The notes below the pieces were generated by a model. That model made no database searches and was not told the DNA's origin. It saw only the letters and a list, made by a program, of their open reading frames with translations. From the NCBI GenBank assembly GCA_003427395.1, contig BFEA01000927.1:281226-332452 (forward strand): a DNA stretch of 51,227 nucleotides, given 5' to 3'. Every line of letters begins with the position of its first letter. Position 1 is the stretch's first letter. The translations under genes were made by a program, and so were the position numbers. The DNA comes from Chara braunii. Taxonomy: Eukaryota > Streptophyta > Charophyceae > Charales > Characeae. Of this stretch, positions 9,345-20,879 are shown in pieces.

Positions 9345-10320
9345 TCACTGCTTACCAGTCACGGCTTCTTGTCGAAGATGTTTCGTAGTATTCTTCGCGT
9401 CTAAAACGTTCAGTTGCGGCAAGTCCTTTTCTACAAATGCCGCGCTTCGACCCAGCACCAACTCGTCTATTGCTTCAGTCTCAGTCGATGCTATAATGAG
9501 ATCTAACTGGGATGGAAATCGGGACAAGTCCTTAACGTCTGCGTCGATGAGGCGAACAACTTTTTTCCAGAGCGACACCAGTAGACTCCTTGTGAGGTTC
9601 TCACGCACCTTCATCAGGACACAACTGTACAGTACGACAAGTTGTCCCAACACTCTTGCGGATGGCAAAAACTTCATTTTGGGGGGTCAATAATCGTGGC
9701 CAGGAAGAGATGATAACGGGCGAACTGTATTCGTCGTTACAGCTCTCGCGAAAGAGTGTCTTGACAAGATCATCTTCGAGCGGACGACGGACAGTAACCT
9801 CTTCCACTTCCAGCATGGTGACGTCTTCGTCCTCATCGCATTGGTCTGACCTGACTGTAGCCGTAAGGAGTTTCAAGGGCCGCATGTCAAGCACCGGAGG
9901 TGTCACATCACTTCTCAATTTGTCCTCCAACCCAGAATATAGCAGCGGGACATACCCGTGCTCGGAACCACCATAATGTGTATCAGGGGGTGGAGTCTCC
10001 TGGTCTTCCATACCAAGAGGAAGGGTGTTGTTCGTGCTGTTGGGTTGCTGCGTCGAGGAGCGGATAGATCCGCCGCCGACAGAAATGCTTCCGACAACTA
10101 AGTCCTCCTTCTGCTCCGCACTGATGCGCCCGCTTGGACGGCGGATACATCCGCTGCCGGCAGTAAAACTGCCAACACGCAGTCCCTGCCCCTTGTCCCC
10201 ATCAGATCCCGGTGCACACGGGCTAGCAAGAGAATCTCTCATTTCGGGGGAGTATGACGTGCCTGCCGTTTTCTCCGTCAGATTCTCGCTGTGCCTGTGC
10301 AGGATAATGGTATCCGTCAC
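9345..10320 (-). pseudogene. Linker region of the decayed minus-strand locus, frameshifted
   Basis: Two overlapping frames (10320-9601 and 9677-9345) join at a short T-run near 9670 into one plausible protein. The first is disordered (Ser, Pro, Gly and acidic residues) and contains a repeated motif of the form VGS-[FI]-[ST]-x-G-[SG]-G-[CS]-I-R; a third GSGCI-type copy is visible upstream near 10430 in another frame. The second is more ordered, with Leu/Val/Asp content, and ends at 9345. No enzyme motif is visible. Position and strand place it between the N-terminal region (13406-10497) and the Ulp1-like domain (9105-8156), so it is probably the middle of the same large protein. The first codon at 10320 is GTG, consistent with continuation from upstream rather than a true start. 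Confidence 0.45.
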
Positions 10321-10496
10321 AAGTTCTCATTCTTGAGTGTCGCGTCCTGGATCCTTTGTGGAACTCACATCGGCTGACTGGGCATCTCCCATGAAATTAG
10401 ATCCAATAGAAGTTGTATCATGGATACATCCGCTACCGGGCAATGAGTGATGTCCTTGCCCACCGAGATCAGAAGCTCGTAGCACATGCGTGGTCT
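10321..10496 (-). other. Linker between frames of the decayed locus
   Basis: On the minus strand one frame here reads a Gly/His/Ser-rich stretch with a GSGCI motif like those in the next segment. It is probably coding DNA in a shifted frame rather than an intron. Confidence 0.35.
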
Positions 10497-13406
10497 CTAC
10501 CCAGTTTGTGAGCTCGCACCTTCTACCGAAGCTATGCCACTCATTCCGCCCTTCCCCGTCGTACCTCCTCTCGAGCTCGCAACATTTCGGCGCCCCGCGC
10601 CACCACCTCGGTCATCATGCCCTCCACCATCTCCACCGTAAGCGCTGTCATCTCCTCCGTCATCTCCTTTACGTCCAGTTCCCTCTCCGTGTGTTGGGTC
10701 AGCCGGCAGAATATGCCAATCCATTTTAGCTTCGTAACTCGAACTTAGTTCGAGGTAATAAAAGTCACGACATATCTCCAACATGTTGTGCTCCCGAAGA
10801 ATCTCGTATTTCAGCTCTCCAAACATTTTGACCACGATGTCTTCTGGTTCACGGCAGTTTACCTCCGCGACATGGTCAATAACTGCTTGGAGGGCGGCCT
10901 CTTCAAAATCTCTCTTGGACAAATGAGCATCTGATTTCCACTCGCCTTTGTCTTTAAACGCCATGATCCATTCACCATCGATAACTGCCGATTGGAAAAT
11001 ATCTGGATGTTAAATTACATGATGACCCCAATCACTCTCGTCGCTACTTCTTTGTGCCATCCCGAAGAAATAGAGTTGATCTGGCTGCAATCTCAATGTG
11101 TGCGTCGGCGGAAGAGGACGTTCAGGCTTGACAGTCGCGCTCCGAGGTTTGCTTCTCATGGAGGAAATAAATCATTTTGAAGAGCCCAAGGTTGGCGTTG
11201 CGACAGGAGTGACGACAAGCGAACTCGCAACATGCTTCAAACTGGCAAGCGTTGAAAAGGACGTCATACCGGCAGTATATTTGTGATATACTGACTCTAA
11301 ATCCAACCGCTCCTCACCTTCACTGACTTCTTCCTCGCCGTTTGCGTTAAAATTGTCCTCCTCCATGAAATGAGCCTTGTAATAATTTAATGTGAGTTTC
11401 ATCTTACCATTGTCCAAATAACATTCCTCAAGTTTTTCCACGAAGTTGGCCGCAGACTCCCTAGAAGCACCATGGAAGTCATCCAATGCCCCAATCACGA
11501 CATCTTGGCGACCCTTGTAGTCGTCCTCGAATCTTAGTTTCGGTAGTGTGTCGAAGAATAGAAACTTGTACATCTTCGCCCTTTTGTCAGCTGACAGCTT
11601 GAAACACATGTTCCTGTCGGGATTATTGTTGACCTCTTTCCGCACCTGATAAAATTCACAGTTGTCCACACTTGTGTGCACCTCGTGCACAACATATGTC
11701 ATCAAAAAGTTAAGGAGCTATGTGTCTCCCTCGATAGCCACAACATGACGCCCACCCTTGAGAAGATTTCACACAACCTGGGCGTGCGCTTTGCCGATGA
11801 ACATCACTGCATTCTCGACCGGGCAGAAGAACTCTATCGGACCTAACAACATACCTGAGTGACGCTCCATCTCCTTATAAATGAACCCCTTTAGGTGGTG
11901 CACACTTGCCAATGCATATGTCGTGGCTGTGAACTGTGTTTCGGCAACGTCTGAGGGTGTCAATTTTTGCCTTTTCCCTAAAGTTGCAGCTCGTCGTTCG
12001 GCAACCGTCCCTCATATATCATTGGAGTGTTAAGCTTCATATCATTGTCATGGAAGAGAGCATACATCCTGTCCTCGTCGGCCTACACACTGTTGCCGAT
12101 TTGGTAGTGCTTTTTAACATGACCCCTCCGAACCCATTTCTCTGCACAACCATTCATGACAGGAAGAATGTGCAGAAGACTCATGAAGGAGAGGTCCCAC
12201 TGCCTGCAAACAAAAGCAATCAGAGTCCAAAAATTAGGACACAGAGCCTCAAGGAATGGCGCCAATGACCGGAAAGCCTCGTCGTTCCAATGTGCTTAGT
12301 CGACAGGATCGTAGAAGTCGATGATGCAGGTGTGGCATCGCAGCTGCGTCACAACTTTCCTCACCTCATTTTTCCTTAAAAAAATCGTAATGGCGTCGTA
12401 AGCAAAAGGTGCGAGGGTTGTCACCTGATTGGTGTCGTTCCATTTGACATTGGTGCATTCTCCCACAGCTTGCGGCCCCGCTGCCTTTGAGCACGGACAA
12501 CACAACCCGCTTCCATTCAGTGGAAAACTTTTCGTAATTGACCAGCTTCATCGTTGTCGCCAAGTCCTTATGACAGGAACAACCGAGATATTGGGGGCAT
12601 TCCTTGAGGCAAGGGTGATCTGCGACCCATTTCCTGCAGCTCGCCCACAACTTCTCGTCCAACCCCTTGGAGGCATACTCTGCCATCAATTGCTTTTTCG
12701 TCCAGAAAAAGGAGTCATTCCAATCATCATTGTCCCGACCCTCATGCTGGAATTGGATGATATGCCACAGTCGGAGTAACATTCGATCTTGCTTGACAAT
12801 TTCTCAAGCATCTTTCATCCCAACCTTTCCCTGCTCAATCAACTTTTTGCTTCCTGTCTGCACCCAAACAATGTCGAGGTCTAGTAAGCCTCGCAGGATC
12901 CGACGTCTCTCCACGTTTGTAAAATCCCCCAAGTTTTTTCAACAATGCACGTCGGGTTCATTCACTTGCACGAAAAAGTCGTGCTCCTCCTGTTTCCTTT
13001 TCTTCTTTCCTTTCCGCATCTCCGGATCAGTCACACGCACATTAGACACAACTCTCTTATGGCCACTGTTGTCCTCCGTGAATGATTGACCCTCACGGGT
13101 GACTTTTGGATCCGTTGTCGGAGGCTTCTTCGTCCACATAGCGCCATCAGGGGCGAGCGGGTAACCCTTTTCCCACTCGTCGTAGAACTTCATGCCAAAC
13201 TCCCACGTTTCATCGTCCGTCATAACCAAAGGCAAGTAGTACCTCAGTTTCTCCGTTCGTTCTTTTTTCTTCGATTTCTCATTAACCAACCCCCAAAGGT
13301 TGAAGTAAGGCGTTTTTCTTAAGGCAGCTTTCTGAAACTCTTCATATTTAGTGACCAAATCCTTCTTGAACTTTATACTGTCGGTGACAGTACGAGGGCA
13401 CTTCAA
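10497..13406 (-). pseudogene. Large intronless ORF, unknown family, multiply stopped
   Basis: Protein-like sequence continues for about 2.9 kb. The frame at 13406 runs through a stop at 12939 and another at 12804 into 12782-12500. It then shifts to a second frame (12505-11978) with stops at 12296, 12083 and 11978, and shifts again to a third frame (11963-10497) with stops at 11769, 11718, 11172 and 11010. Conserved-looking blocks flank each stop, for instance DIVWVQTG before and EIVKQDRMLLRLWHI after the one at 12804, and IGKAHAQVV before and NLLKGGRHVVAIEGD after 11769. The C-terminus (about 10780-10497) is rich in Gly, Asp and Arg. I recognise no named domain. The lack of introns and heavy decay suggest a transposon or retrogene family. 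The Ulp1-like domain downstream (9105-8156) is probably its C-terminal end. Confidence 0.6.
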
Positions 13407-13499
13407 GTTATTCCACTCTTGTCAAATTTCTATTATTGATAGCCGCTGAGCCCGAGGAGGGGCTAAGTTGTCCTTCCTATTCTCGTTCACGTTGATCTA

Positions 13500-13850
13500 C
13501 GAGGGTTCACAAAGTCGTAATTATTAGGGTATAAATATGGTCATATTTTTCGTTATCATGACGATCTTGGAGGGTTCACAAAGTCGTAATTATTAGGGTC
13601 TAAATATGGTCAGATCAGTGTCGTGTGCGGAAAAAAAAAAACAAAGGAAAACACTTTTCAAAACAGTATAAAATCATTTTTTTCATCTTATAATATTCAG
13701 ATTCCAACAATTTTAGTATGTATTTCCAAAAAAACAAAGGAAAAAACTGACCCCAGGCACTTCAGAACGGTCTTTTTTTTTTCATCTTATAATATTCAGA
13801 TTCCAACTTAAGTATGTATTTCAACAATTTTAGTGTTGTACTACCTGAGT
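13500..13850. repeat. Two pairs of short direct duplications
   Basis: The block containing GAGGGTTCACAAAGTCGTAA occurs at about 13501-13542 and again at about 13570-13612. Then a block with CATCTTATAATATTCAGATT followed by CCAAC and TAGTATGTATTT occurs at about 13683-13725 and again at about 13781-13822, each preceded by an A-run plus CAAAGGAAAA. No gene is supported. Confidence 0.8.
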
Positions 13851-13879
13851 AAGGCCTGTTGGACTATTTTTCTTGCTCT

Positions 13880-14390
13880 GTGCGTTAATAAAAAACAAAT
13901 CCTATACATTTTTATTTTTTTTTATGGGCAAATGCACAAACACAGTTGCTCGCCTACATGTAACCCAACCAAGGGCTTTGCTCTACTAATCAAACGAGGG
14001 AAATGAGAATAAATCTACAACTTAAACATGAGAAGGTACATGCCCTATTCTTTATCTTATGTGGACTGGAGGACTCACCCGACTACTAACAAATGAGGAA
14101 AATAAGAATGGATCCTTAGGTAGAACATGGAAAGATACATCACCATATTTATTTATTGATGGGGGGGCAGGGATGACTTTGAGGAATGTTAAAATACAAG
14201 TACATAGTAAAACCCAACAACATGCATCGTCGTACTACCCATTGTGTAACAATGCTCTACTATTTACTAACTCGAAAAAATAAAATAAACCTTTAGCTAG
14301 ATTATGGAAAGATACGTCTTTGTCTTTCGTGCACTGAGGGCATTGCTCGATTATTGACCATCCGAGAAAATGATAATAACAGATAGAAGA
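13880..14390. repeat. Diverged direct repeat units, no gene
   Basis: A loosely conserved block (CTACTAA..AAA.GAG.AAAAT.A followed by A.C.T.A....GA..ATGG.AAGATAC) recurs near 13982, 14083, 14262 and, shortened, 14346. The frames found here are short and AT-rich. A run of eight G lies near 14160. Confidence 0.45.
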
Positions 14391-14394
14391 TAGA

Positions 14395-14424
14395 AATAAT
14401 AGAAAACTATATTGATTAAAAAAA

Positions 14425-14456
<32 letters not shown>

Positions 14457-15310
14457 AAAGAAAGAGGAGACAAATATATAAATAGAAAAAATATAAAGAT
14501 AGAGGGGGGAGGAAAATAGTATATAGATAGAAATAATAGATAAGTTGATAACTTGATAAGTAGTAAAAATCGACAGGTAAATAAATAGAAATAATAGAAA
14601 GGTTGATAGATAAAAAAAATAGATAAATAGATAGATAAAAATAATAGATAGATAGACACATAGAAAACAATAGTCAGATAGATAAATATAAAAGATATAC
14701 TGACAAATAAGTAAAAAGAGTAGACAAATAGATAGATAGATAAAAAAATAGAAGGAACAAACAGAGCAATAGAGAGAAATAGTAAACAGAGAGATGGATA
14801 AAAAAAATAGACAGAGATGTAAGTATAAAGAATAGACTGACAGATCAAAAAAAACAATACACAGATAAATTGATACAAAGAATGGACTGAAAGATAGATA
14901 AAAAAAATTGATTGCCGCATAGACGAAAATAGTGGACATACAAATAGATAAAAAGAAAAAACGGATATATAAATAGAATAGATAGATAAATACAAATAAT
15001 AGACAAACAAATAGATATAAAAAATAAACAAACACACAAATAGACGGATGGAAAGAATAAACAAATAAACCAATAAAACAAGTAGACAAACAGACAGATA
15101 TAAAAAATAAATAAAGAAACGGATAGAAAAAAATTGATGAAAAAAAAAAAAAAGGATAGACAAAAAACAAATACACGAAAAGAATAAGCAGATAGATAAA
15201 CAAAAAGAACAGATTAAATGATAGATAAAAATGCTAGACAGACAAAACGATAGAGATAATAGAAAGATGGATATATATAAAAAGAAAAGACGGGCAAATA
15301 GATATGAAAG
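14395..15310. repeat. GATA/GACA-rich degenerate satellite
   Basis: Purine-rich on the plus strand, built from GATAGATAAAAA-like words with a loose periodicity of about 28-30 bases and a short perfect GATA run at 14427-14455. On the minus strand it yields long frames of Tyr, Phe, Leu, Ile and Ser (up to 322 codons). These are artefacts of composition, because purine-only DNA rarely forms stops on the opposite strand. Confidence 0.9.
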
Positions 15311-16915
15311 GGGTGTCAAAAATCAAAATATGTAACTTAAAAGGGGGAAAAATTTGATAGGTAAATTGAAAGAAAACGAAGGTCTGGTGCGTGTATCGAA
15401 ACAAAGGGAGGTTAGGAGGGTAGATCGAAAAAAAAAGAAGGTTAGAAAGGTCGATTGAAAAAAAGGAAGGTTAAGCAGGTGGATCGAAAGAAAATTGAGG
15501 TTAGGCAGCTAAATTGAAAGAAAAAGGAGGTAAGGCAGGTAGGTCGAAAAAAAATGAGGTTAAGCAAATAGATCGAAAGAAAAGGAAAGGACGAGAGAGG
15601 AATTGAAAAAAAAAGGAAAAGAAGAGACAAAGATCGAAAGAGCAAGAAGGTCGAAGATCAAGTCGGAGGACATGAATATTGAAAGAAATGGAAGCATGAG
15701 GTCGGACGACAAGGAGATCGAAAAAAAAAAAAGGTTGAAGGATATATAAATAAAACGAAAAGGAAGGTCCGATGGAAAATGAATCGAAAGAAAGGAGGTC
15801 GGAAGACAAGGAGATAGCAAGAAAAAAAGGTCGGAGGACAAGTAGATGAAACGAAAAGGAAGATCGAATGACAGATAAATCAAAAGAAAAGAAGGTCGGA
15901 GGATAAGGAGATCGAAAGAAAAAGAAGGTAAAAGGACAACTACATGAAACGAAAAGAAAGGTCAGAGTATAGATAGATGAAACGAAAAGGAAGGTCGAAG
16001 GGATGAAACGAAAAGGAAGGTCGGAGGATATATAAATCGAAAGAAAAGAAGGTCGAATGGCAGGTAGATTGAAAGAAAAAGGAGATCAAATCATAGGTAG
16101 ACTGAAAGAAAAGGGAGGTAAGAGAGGTGGATCAAAAGGAAAGGGATGTAAGAGGGGTAGATGGAAAGGAAAAAGAGGTTAAGAGGTAAATCGAAAGGAA
16201 AGGGACGTTAGAGACGTACATAAGAAAAAAGAGAGGTTAGGTAGTTCGAAAGAAAAGGGAGGTGAGACCGGTAGTTGGGAAGAAAAGGGAGATGAGACAG
16301 GTAAATCAAAAGAAAAGGGAGGTGAGATAGATAGATCAAAAGGAAAGGGGATCGAGACAGGTAAAAAAAGGGAGGCGGGACGGATAGATCGAAGAAAAGG
16401 AAGGAGAGATAGGTAGATTGAAAGAAAAGGAAGGTAAGACGTGTATATCGAAAGGAAAGGGAGATAAGACAGGTAGATCGAAGAGAAAGGGAGGTGAGAC
16501 AGGTAGATCGAAAGAAAGGGGGAGGTGAGACAGGTTGATCGAAAGAAAGGAGTAGGTGAGACAGAAAGATTGAAGGAAAAGTGAGGTGAGAAAGGTGGAT
16601 CGAAAAACAAGGTGCGACAAGTAGATCGAAAAAAAGAAAGGTGACATAGAGGTTGATCGAAAAAAAAGGATGATAGGCAGGTAGATCGAAAGAAAAAGGA
16701 GGACGAACAAGTAGATCGAAAGAAAAGGGAAGGCAGACAGGTAGATCGAAAGAAAAGGGAGGATTGAGTAGTACATCAAAAGAAAAGGGAGGATCGAAGA
16801 GGTAGATTGAAAGAAAAAGGAGGATCAGAATAAGTAGATTGAAAGAAAAGGGAGGATTAGATAGGTAGATTGAAATAAAAGGGAGAATCGAATAGGAAGG
16901 TCGAAAGAAAAAAAA
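15311..16915. repeat. 30-bp degenerate minisatellite
   Basis: The consensus unit is about 30 bases: GTAGATCGAAAGAAAAGGGA followed by GGTGAGACAG. Consecutive units at about 16410-16530 measure exactly 30 bases from GTAGAT to GTAGAT. There are about 50 copies with point changes and 1-2 base indels, plus longer variants containing GGAGGTCGGA between about 15640 and 16060. Minus-strand frames with 10-residue repeats (PFLSIYLSHL type) are a by-product of the 30-base period. Confidence 0.9.
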
Positions 16916-17365
16916 TCCGCATAGGTAGTGTAAGGAGCGTGGAAGGTTAGGTTAGGATTCGGGCTAACAGTAGGGGCATAGGCTTGTGTTCTTTCACTAG
17001 CAGGCTAGGGTTTGGGAATAGGGAGCTGAGGAGTGGGGTACGCCCCATAATGCTGTGCAGGTTGATGGGAAAGGGTTTTGGTTGTTGTCTGTTTGTTTGT
17101 TTGTTTTGTTCTCTGGTTGACGGGCCTTGGGTACAACAAAGGAAAATTTGATCATAAAGGATTGCATGGGGGAAGGCTTGGAAGGGTTTTCTAGTGTGTT
17201 TGTTTCATCAAGTTGTTGAGCCTAATGCTTACCGAACGCTTGCTGGGTTTGGCCCAGTAGTCCAGTCTTGAGTCACTTCGAGTTGTTTGTGAGGATTCCC
17301 GTCCTCGGTGTTGGTCTTTAGTGAAATTCTTTTTTTTTCCCAAAAAATAAAAAAAAAGAAAAAAA
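16916..17365. other. Unrelated ~430-bp segment interrupting the minisatellite
   Basis: Between 16916 and about 17345 the purine satellite is replaced by mixed-composition sequence without a gene. It ends in a T-run and then an A-rich tail (about 17340-17370), after which the satellite resumes. This shape suits an insertion, possibly a short retroposon with an A-rich tail, but I see no clear tRNA-like A/B boxes and no target duplication. Two GGTTAG words near 16950 are not a telomere array. Confidence 0.5.
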
Positions 17366-17455
17366 AAAGGAAGGATCAAATAGGTAGATCGACAAAAGGG
17401 GTTGATAGACGAAAGAAAAGGGAGGATTAGATAGGTATTTTGGAAGAGAAGGGGG
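17366..17455. repeat. Continuation of the 30-bp minisatellite
   Basis: Three to four more units (AGGTAGATCGACAAAAGGGG-like and variants) lie beyond the interrupting segment, showing that the satellite was once continuous. Confidence 0.75.
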
Positions 17456-18371
17456 GACAATTCCTAAGAAGACACGAAACACTGTTAAAACAATGTAGTA
17501 AGGCAACTGAATACTGGGCTATGGCATCCAATTTTTGGGAATCCCTTTTCCCTACCCCCTTCCCCGAACACCCTATCCAACTCCTACTATGGACTAACGT
17601 TCCCACCCACTTTTGAAAGACAGAGAGGACCTGGTTCGACATGGTAAAAAAGGTCACACTTTGGTCCACATGGAAGCAAAGGTGCAGCAGAACTCTGGAC
17701 GACCTATCCAATCCAAGAGAGAGTGTATAGGCGGCCAGAAGGTCGTTTTGATTCACGCTGAGATTCTTTAGACTCCCAAGCAATCCACACTGAAGACCTG
17801 GATTTGCAACAGAAAATCAAAGGTATTTTTGCAAGGGTATAACTGGTGGGAGGCAAGGTAGTGGACATAAATGGCTCTTGCCTCCAGTGGAAACACAGAC
17901 ACAACTTGGAAGTGCAGCTCAGCAGGCAGATGTCTCCTACAACGGATCTACAAGACCTAATACAGGGTACCTAGTTTTGACCGCATGACAAAGACGAGAA
18001 GATCCTCAAAGACACAGCAACGCTCTGCAAAATTATGGTTCCGGCTGGATAGCCCATACAAGTTCAGGGGCTTCAGGCTTTCACACCCCCTCCACATCCC
18101 TTTGCCCCTTTCTGGTTTCATATCAAATTTGCCAGGTTGGGGTAAACAACCTGAGAGAAGAGGAAAAGAAAGGCAAGCTAACAGTCAGTCGGCCAGACAT
18201 CTGGAGCAATCAGTGTTGCTTAGGGGTCCTTCGGCCAAACGAAAGGAAGTGTGCGGTTGTTCTTGTTGTATACCTAACTTGCCGGTGGGAGAGGAACCGG
18301 AACTGATGAACCCCATAATAGGTATGGAGCCAGGGCTCAAAGATCCTTTTTTTTTTTTTTTAAGGGAAAAG
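17456..18371. other. Gene-free spacer left of the first LTR
   Basis: I find no supported gene. The longest frames (118 codons minus, 148 codons plus) show no family features, and the plus one runs into LTR DNA. A run of about 16 T precedes the LTR (about 18346-18361). Confidence 0.55.
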
Positions 18372-20690
18372 TGTGAGGAACAAGCCCTCAAGGGGCCCTA
18401 TCAGACATCACATGTCCAGAATATGGGCTGAGGCCCCGAACAAGCCGAGTGTCTGCCCTAAGTGAAGGCGGGCCTGAATATTCGTCAGAGGCCTAAATTC
18501 GACATTTCCATATGTGGGTATTCAGGCTCTCGCAGCACGCCAGTTGGTTGGGTAGACGCGTGAGCCTCACTGAGATGCGTCATACAATTGGCCCAGGCCT
18601 TGATAGTTGCGCGTGGGCACATACACACAAATCAGGGCTGATAAATTTGGAAACGCACTACTACCTACGCACCTGCCTGGGAGCCCTGCACAGATACAAG
18701 AAACAGCCTAAGTCCGAAGACTTAGGCCGTGCCCAACTGAAAAGGGCCCAGATCCTCAACTGTAGGTTTCGGGCCTGGGCGCTGGGTCTGAGGCCGAACC
18801 GAAAGCTACTGGAAGCCCCAGCCAGACCACACGCAGCATCCAGGAGTCTGCCACTTCCATAAAAGAAGTGAGGCAGCCCAGGCCAGACATGCTGGCCAGT
18901 GCTGGCAATGAGGAATTGTTGCTGCGCTCTCGCTTGATGCTTCGCTGCTGCCAAAGGTGCTGACGGGGATCGTAGTGGTGAGGAGGGGCGCTGCAAGGCA
19001 GCGAGGCGTAGGCAGCCATAGTCGGGCTGCTGGGCGCCAGGGGTGCAGCGAGCGATCTGCTGGTCTTCAGGGAAGGAGGCGAGTGTGGGGTAATCAAGGT
19101 CTGATTGAGGGTGACGAGATACGTACCTGATGCATGAAGAGAGGTCGACTATGGAGTTGACAGTCATATACATTGGTCTTTGAGAGTCGATGTGAGCATG
19201 TTGGGTGAACCAGCTGTAGGTAGGATAGTCAGGCAGAGTAGGTTGGGCGCTTGTCGCCAGACAGAGCTGAGCGACTTTGGATACTTTGTTGGTGTGGCCT
19301 ACGGGCTTGAACATTGGCTCATTACTTCATTGTATTGCTCTATATGGATGGTTCCGCGGTGCAATTTGTACTCTCTGCTTGGATACGACTACCTGAACAT
19401 CTGTGTGATTTCGCAATTTGGTTTTCTGTATATCGTTCACACTCACATTCCTCGCAATTTGGCATCGGAGCTGGTTCGTGATCGCCGCTTACATGACACC
19501 GGCGACAGTGTTACTTGGTGCGCTGATGATGCTTCATGTGCAGTAAGGATACTTTGGCGCTGGTTTGATTGAGTGGGGCCCAGGTAGAGGGGCCGGCCGT
19601 TGGAAGGTTGTGACGACAACGGATGTATGTATGATGATGAGAGTATGCTGACGTGGCAGTTTGGTTGAGGTGGCACTGCATTGCGTTGTGGGTAGTACCG
19701 AGGCTATTGACCGGTCATTGAAATGCACGTCGGCCCAATTGGTGAGAAATTGTGGTTGGGGGCAGCTATCTCCAGGCACGTTGTTCCCATTCCTTATCTA
19801 CCCTCTCAATCTCTTCTTACCGGGAGGAAGTGAGTCCAACTCGAGTGTCCTCTCTTTGGTGAGGAGTCATGTGCGCTCTACCTTGAAAGACGACATTCTT
19901 CCAAGTGGCGCATCTGGCAGGAGAGGGCGGTGCCTTTGAAGGGCCCTTGTCGAACCACAGGTCACAGTCACCATGCCAACCCATGAGTAGTTGTACACGC
20001 AAGCCATGCTGCTTTGTCTATTGAGGCTCTTTGCTGCGCTGATAGAAGGAGTGTGCGGACTGACCAGTCCTACGTAGACGCTCCCAGACCCTCTATAAAC
20101 ATTTTTGGTTGGGGTCTGAACTGTCCAGTGGTTGTGATCGTCATGATGATTGCGACGTTAAAGAATTCAAGAGGACTCTCGGGAACTGTCCTTAAATTGC
20201 CTCTTGATCAGCCAGATCAGTCAGACATAAGGCTCGTTGCACGCGAGGGTAAACAAAGGGCACGACTGGTCATAAACTTACTTCTTGGGCACAGGGGTGG
20301 GCCGTGGTTGCACACCTTAGACACTGCCGCTTGATGATGCTTACAGGTACGTTGGATATACGGGAAGGGGATTCTAATTATGAACTCTATTGTGCATCAC
20401 TATCATATCCATTGTGTATATATCTGCTCACAGTAGTCTATTTTGATTTTTATTAGTTGGTTGACAAACTTCTGACGCCTAACAGACAGACTACAGTAAG
20501 ACTGTAATCTACCATAGTCAGTTCTTCTCGAAGCTTCTGTGCAGAACTAATCAGCATAAATTTAAACTATGTGTACAGTTTGTGTAGGTGTTGTTGATGC
20601 TGCTTCACTTGTAGTCCGGGTAACTCACCGGACATTATTTTTATTTTATTTATTTTTAGAACCGGTCAGACGTATGTTGTGGTAGGTCTC
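18372..20690 (+). repeat. 5' LTR of element A (3' end approximate)
   Basis: It matches 26683-28389 from TGTGAGGAACAAGCCC through the GACGCTCCCAGAC block at 20090. Beyond that point there is no second copy in the window to fix the end. A weak primer-site candidate (TGGTAGGTCTCAG at 20680) would put the end near 20679, making the LTR about 2.3 kb. The primer match to initiator tRNA-Met is only TGGTA, so this end is a guess. Confidence 0.75.
20093..20099 (+). promoter_or_regulatory. TATA box in the 5' LTR of element A
   Basis: CTATAAA in a GC-richer context, about 1.7 kb into the LTR and about 790 bases upstream of the gag ATG, as expected for a U3/R promoter. The equivalent is missing from element B, where the sequence jumps from CTCCCAGAC straight to gag. 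Confidence 0.5.
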
Positions 20691-20699
20691 AGCGAGGAC

Positions 20700-20879
20700 T
20701 CTAGTGCAGACAGAGTTTGCATAGCCGATCAGTGGATCAGCAGGGGATGGAGGTACAACAGACGCTAGGAGGTTAACAGGGCTATAATCGCTTAGTATCC
20801 CTAGAGTGTTCCAAAGCCCGAAGCGAGGACCCATAGTCTTCAGGCTGCAAGGGAAGCAGCAACAACTAGCGTGGTAGCA
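20700..20879 (+). other. Probable 5' leader of element A
   Basis: Non-coding sequence between the presumed LTR end and the gag ATG at 20880. No other feature is seen. Confidence 0.35.

Noticed and set aside
14235-16779. Long minus-strand ORFs (up to 322 codons) rich in Phe, Leu, Tyr and Ser that resemble membrane proteins
   Set aside because: They come from a purine-rich satellite read on its pyrimidine strand; overlapping frames are equally open and the residue repeat follows the 30-base unit.
16948-16962. Telomere-like GGTTAGGTTAGG
   Set aside because: There are only two units, in unique context and with no array.
18661-20334. ORFs of 60-217 codons in the A LTR (both strands)
   Set aside because: The second LTR copy does not keep them in the same frame, and they show no family motifs.
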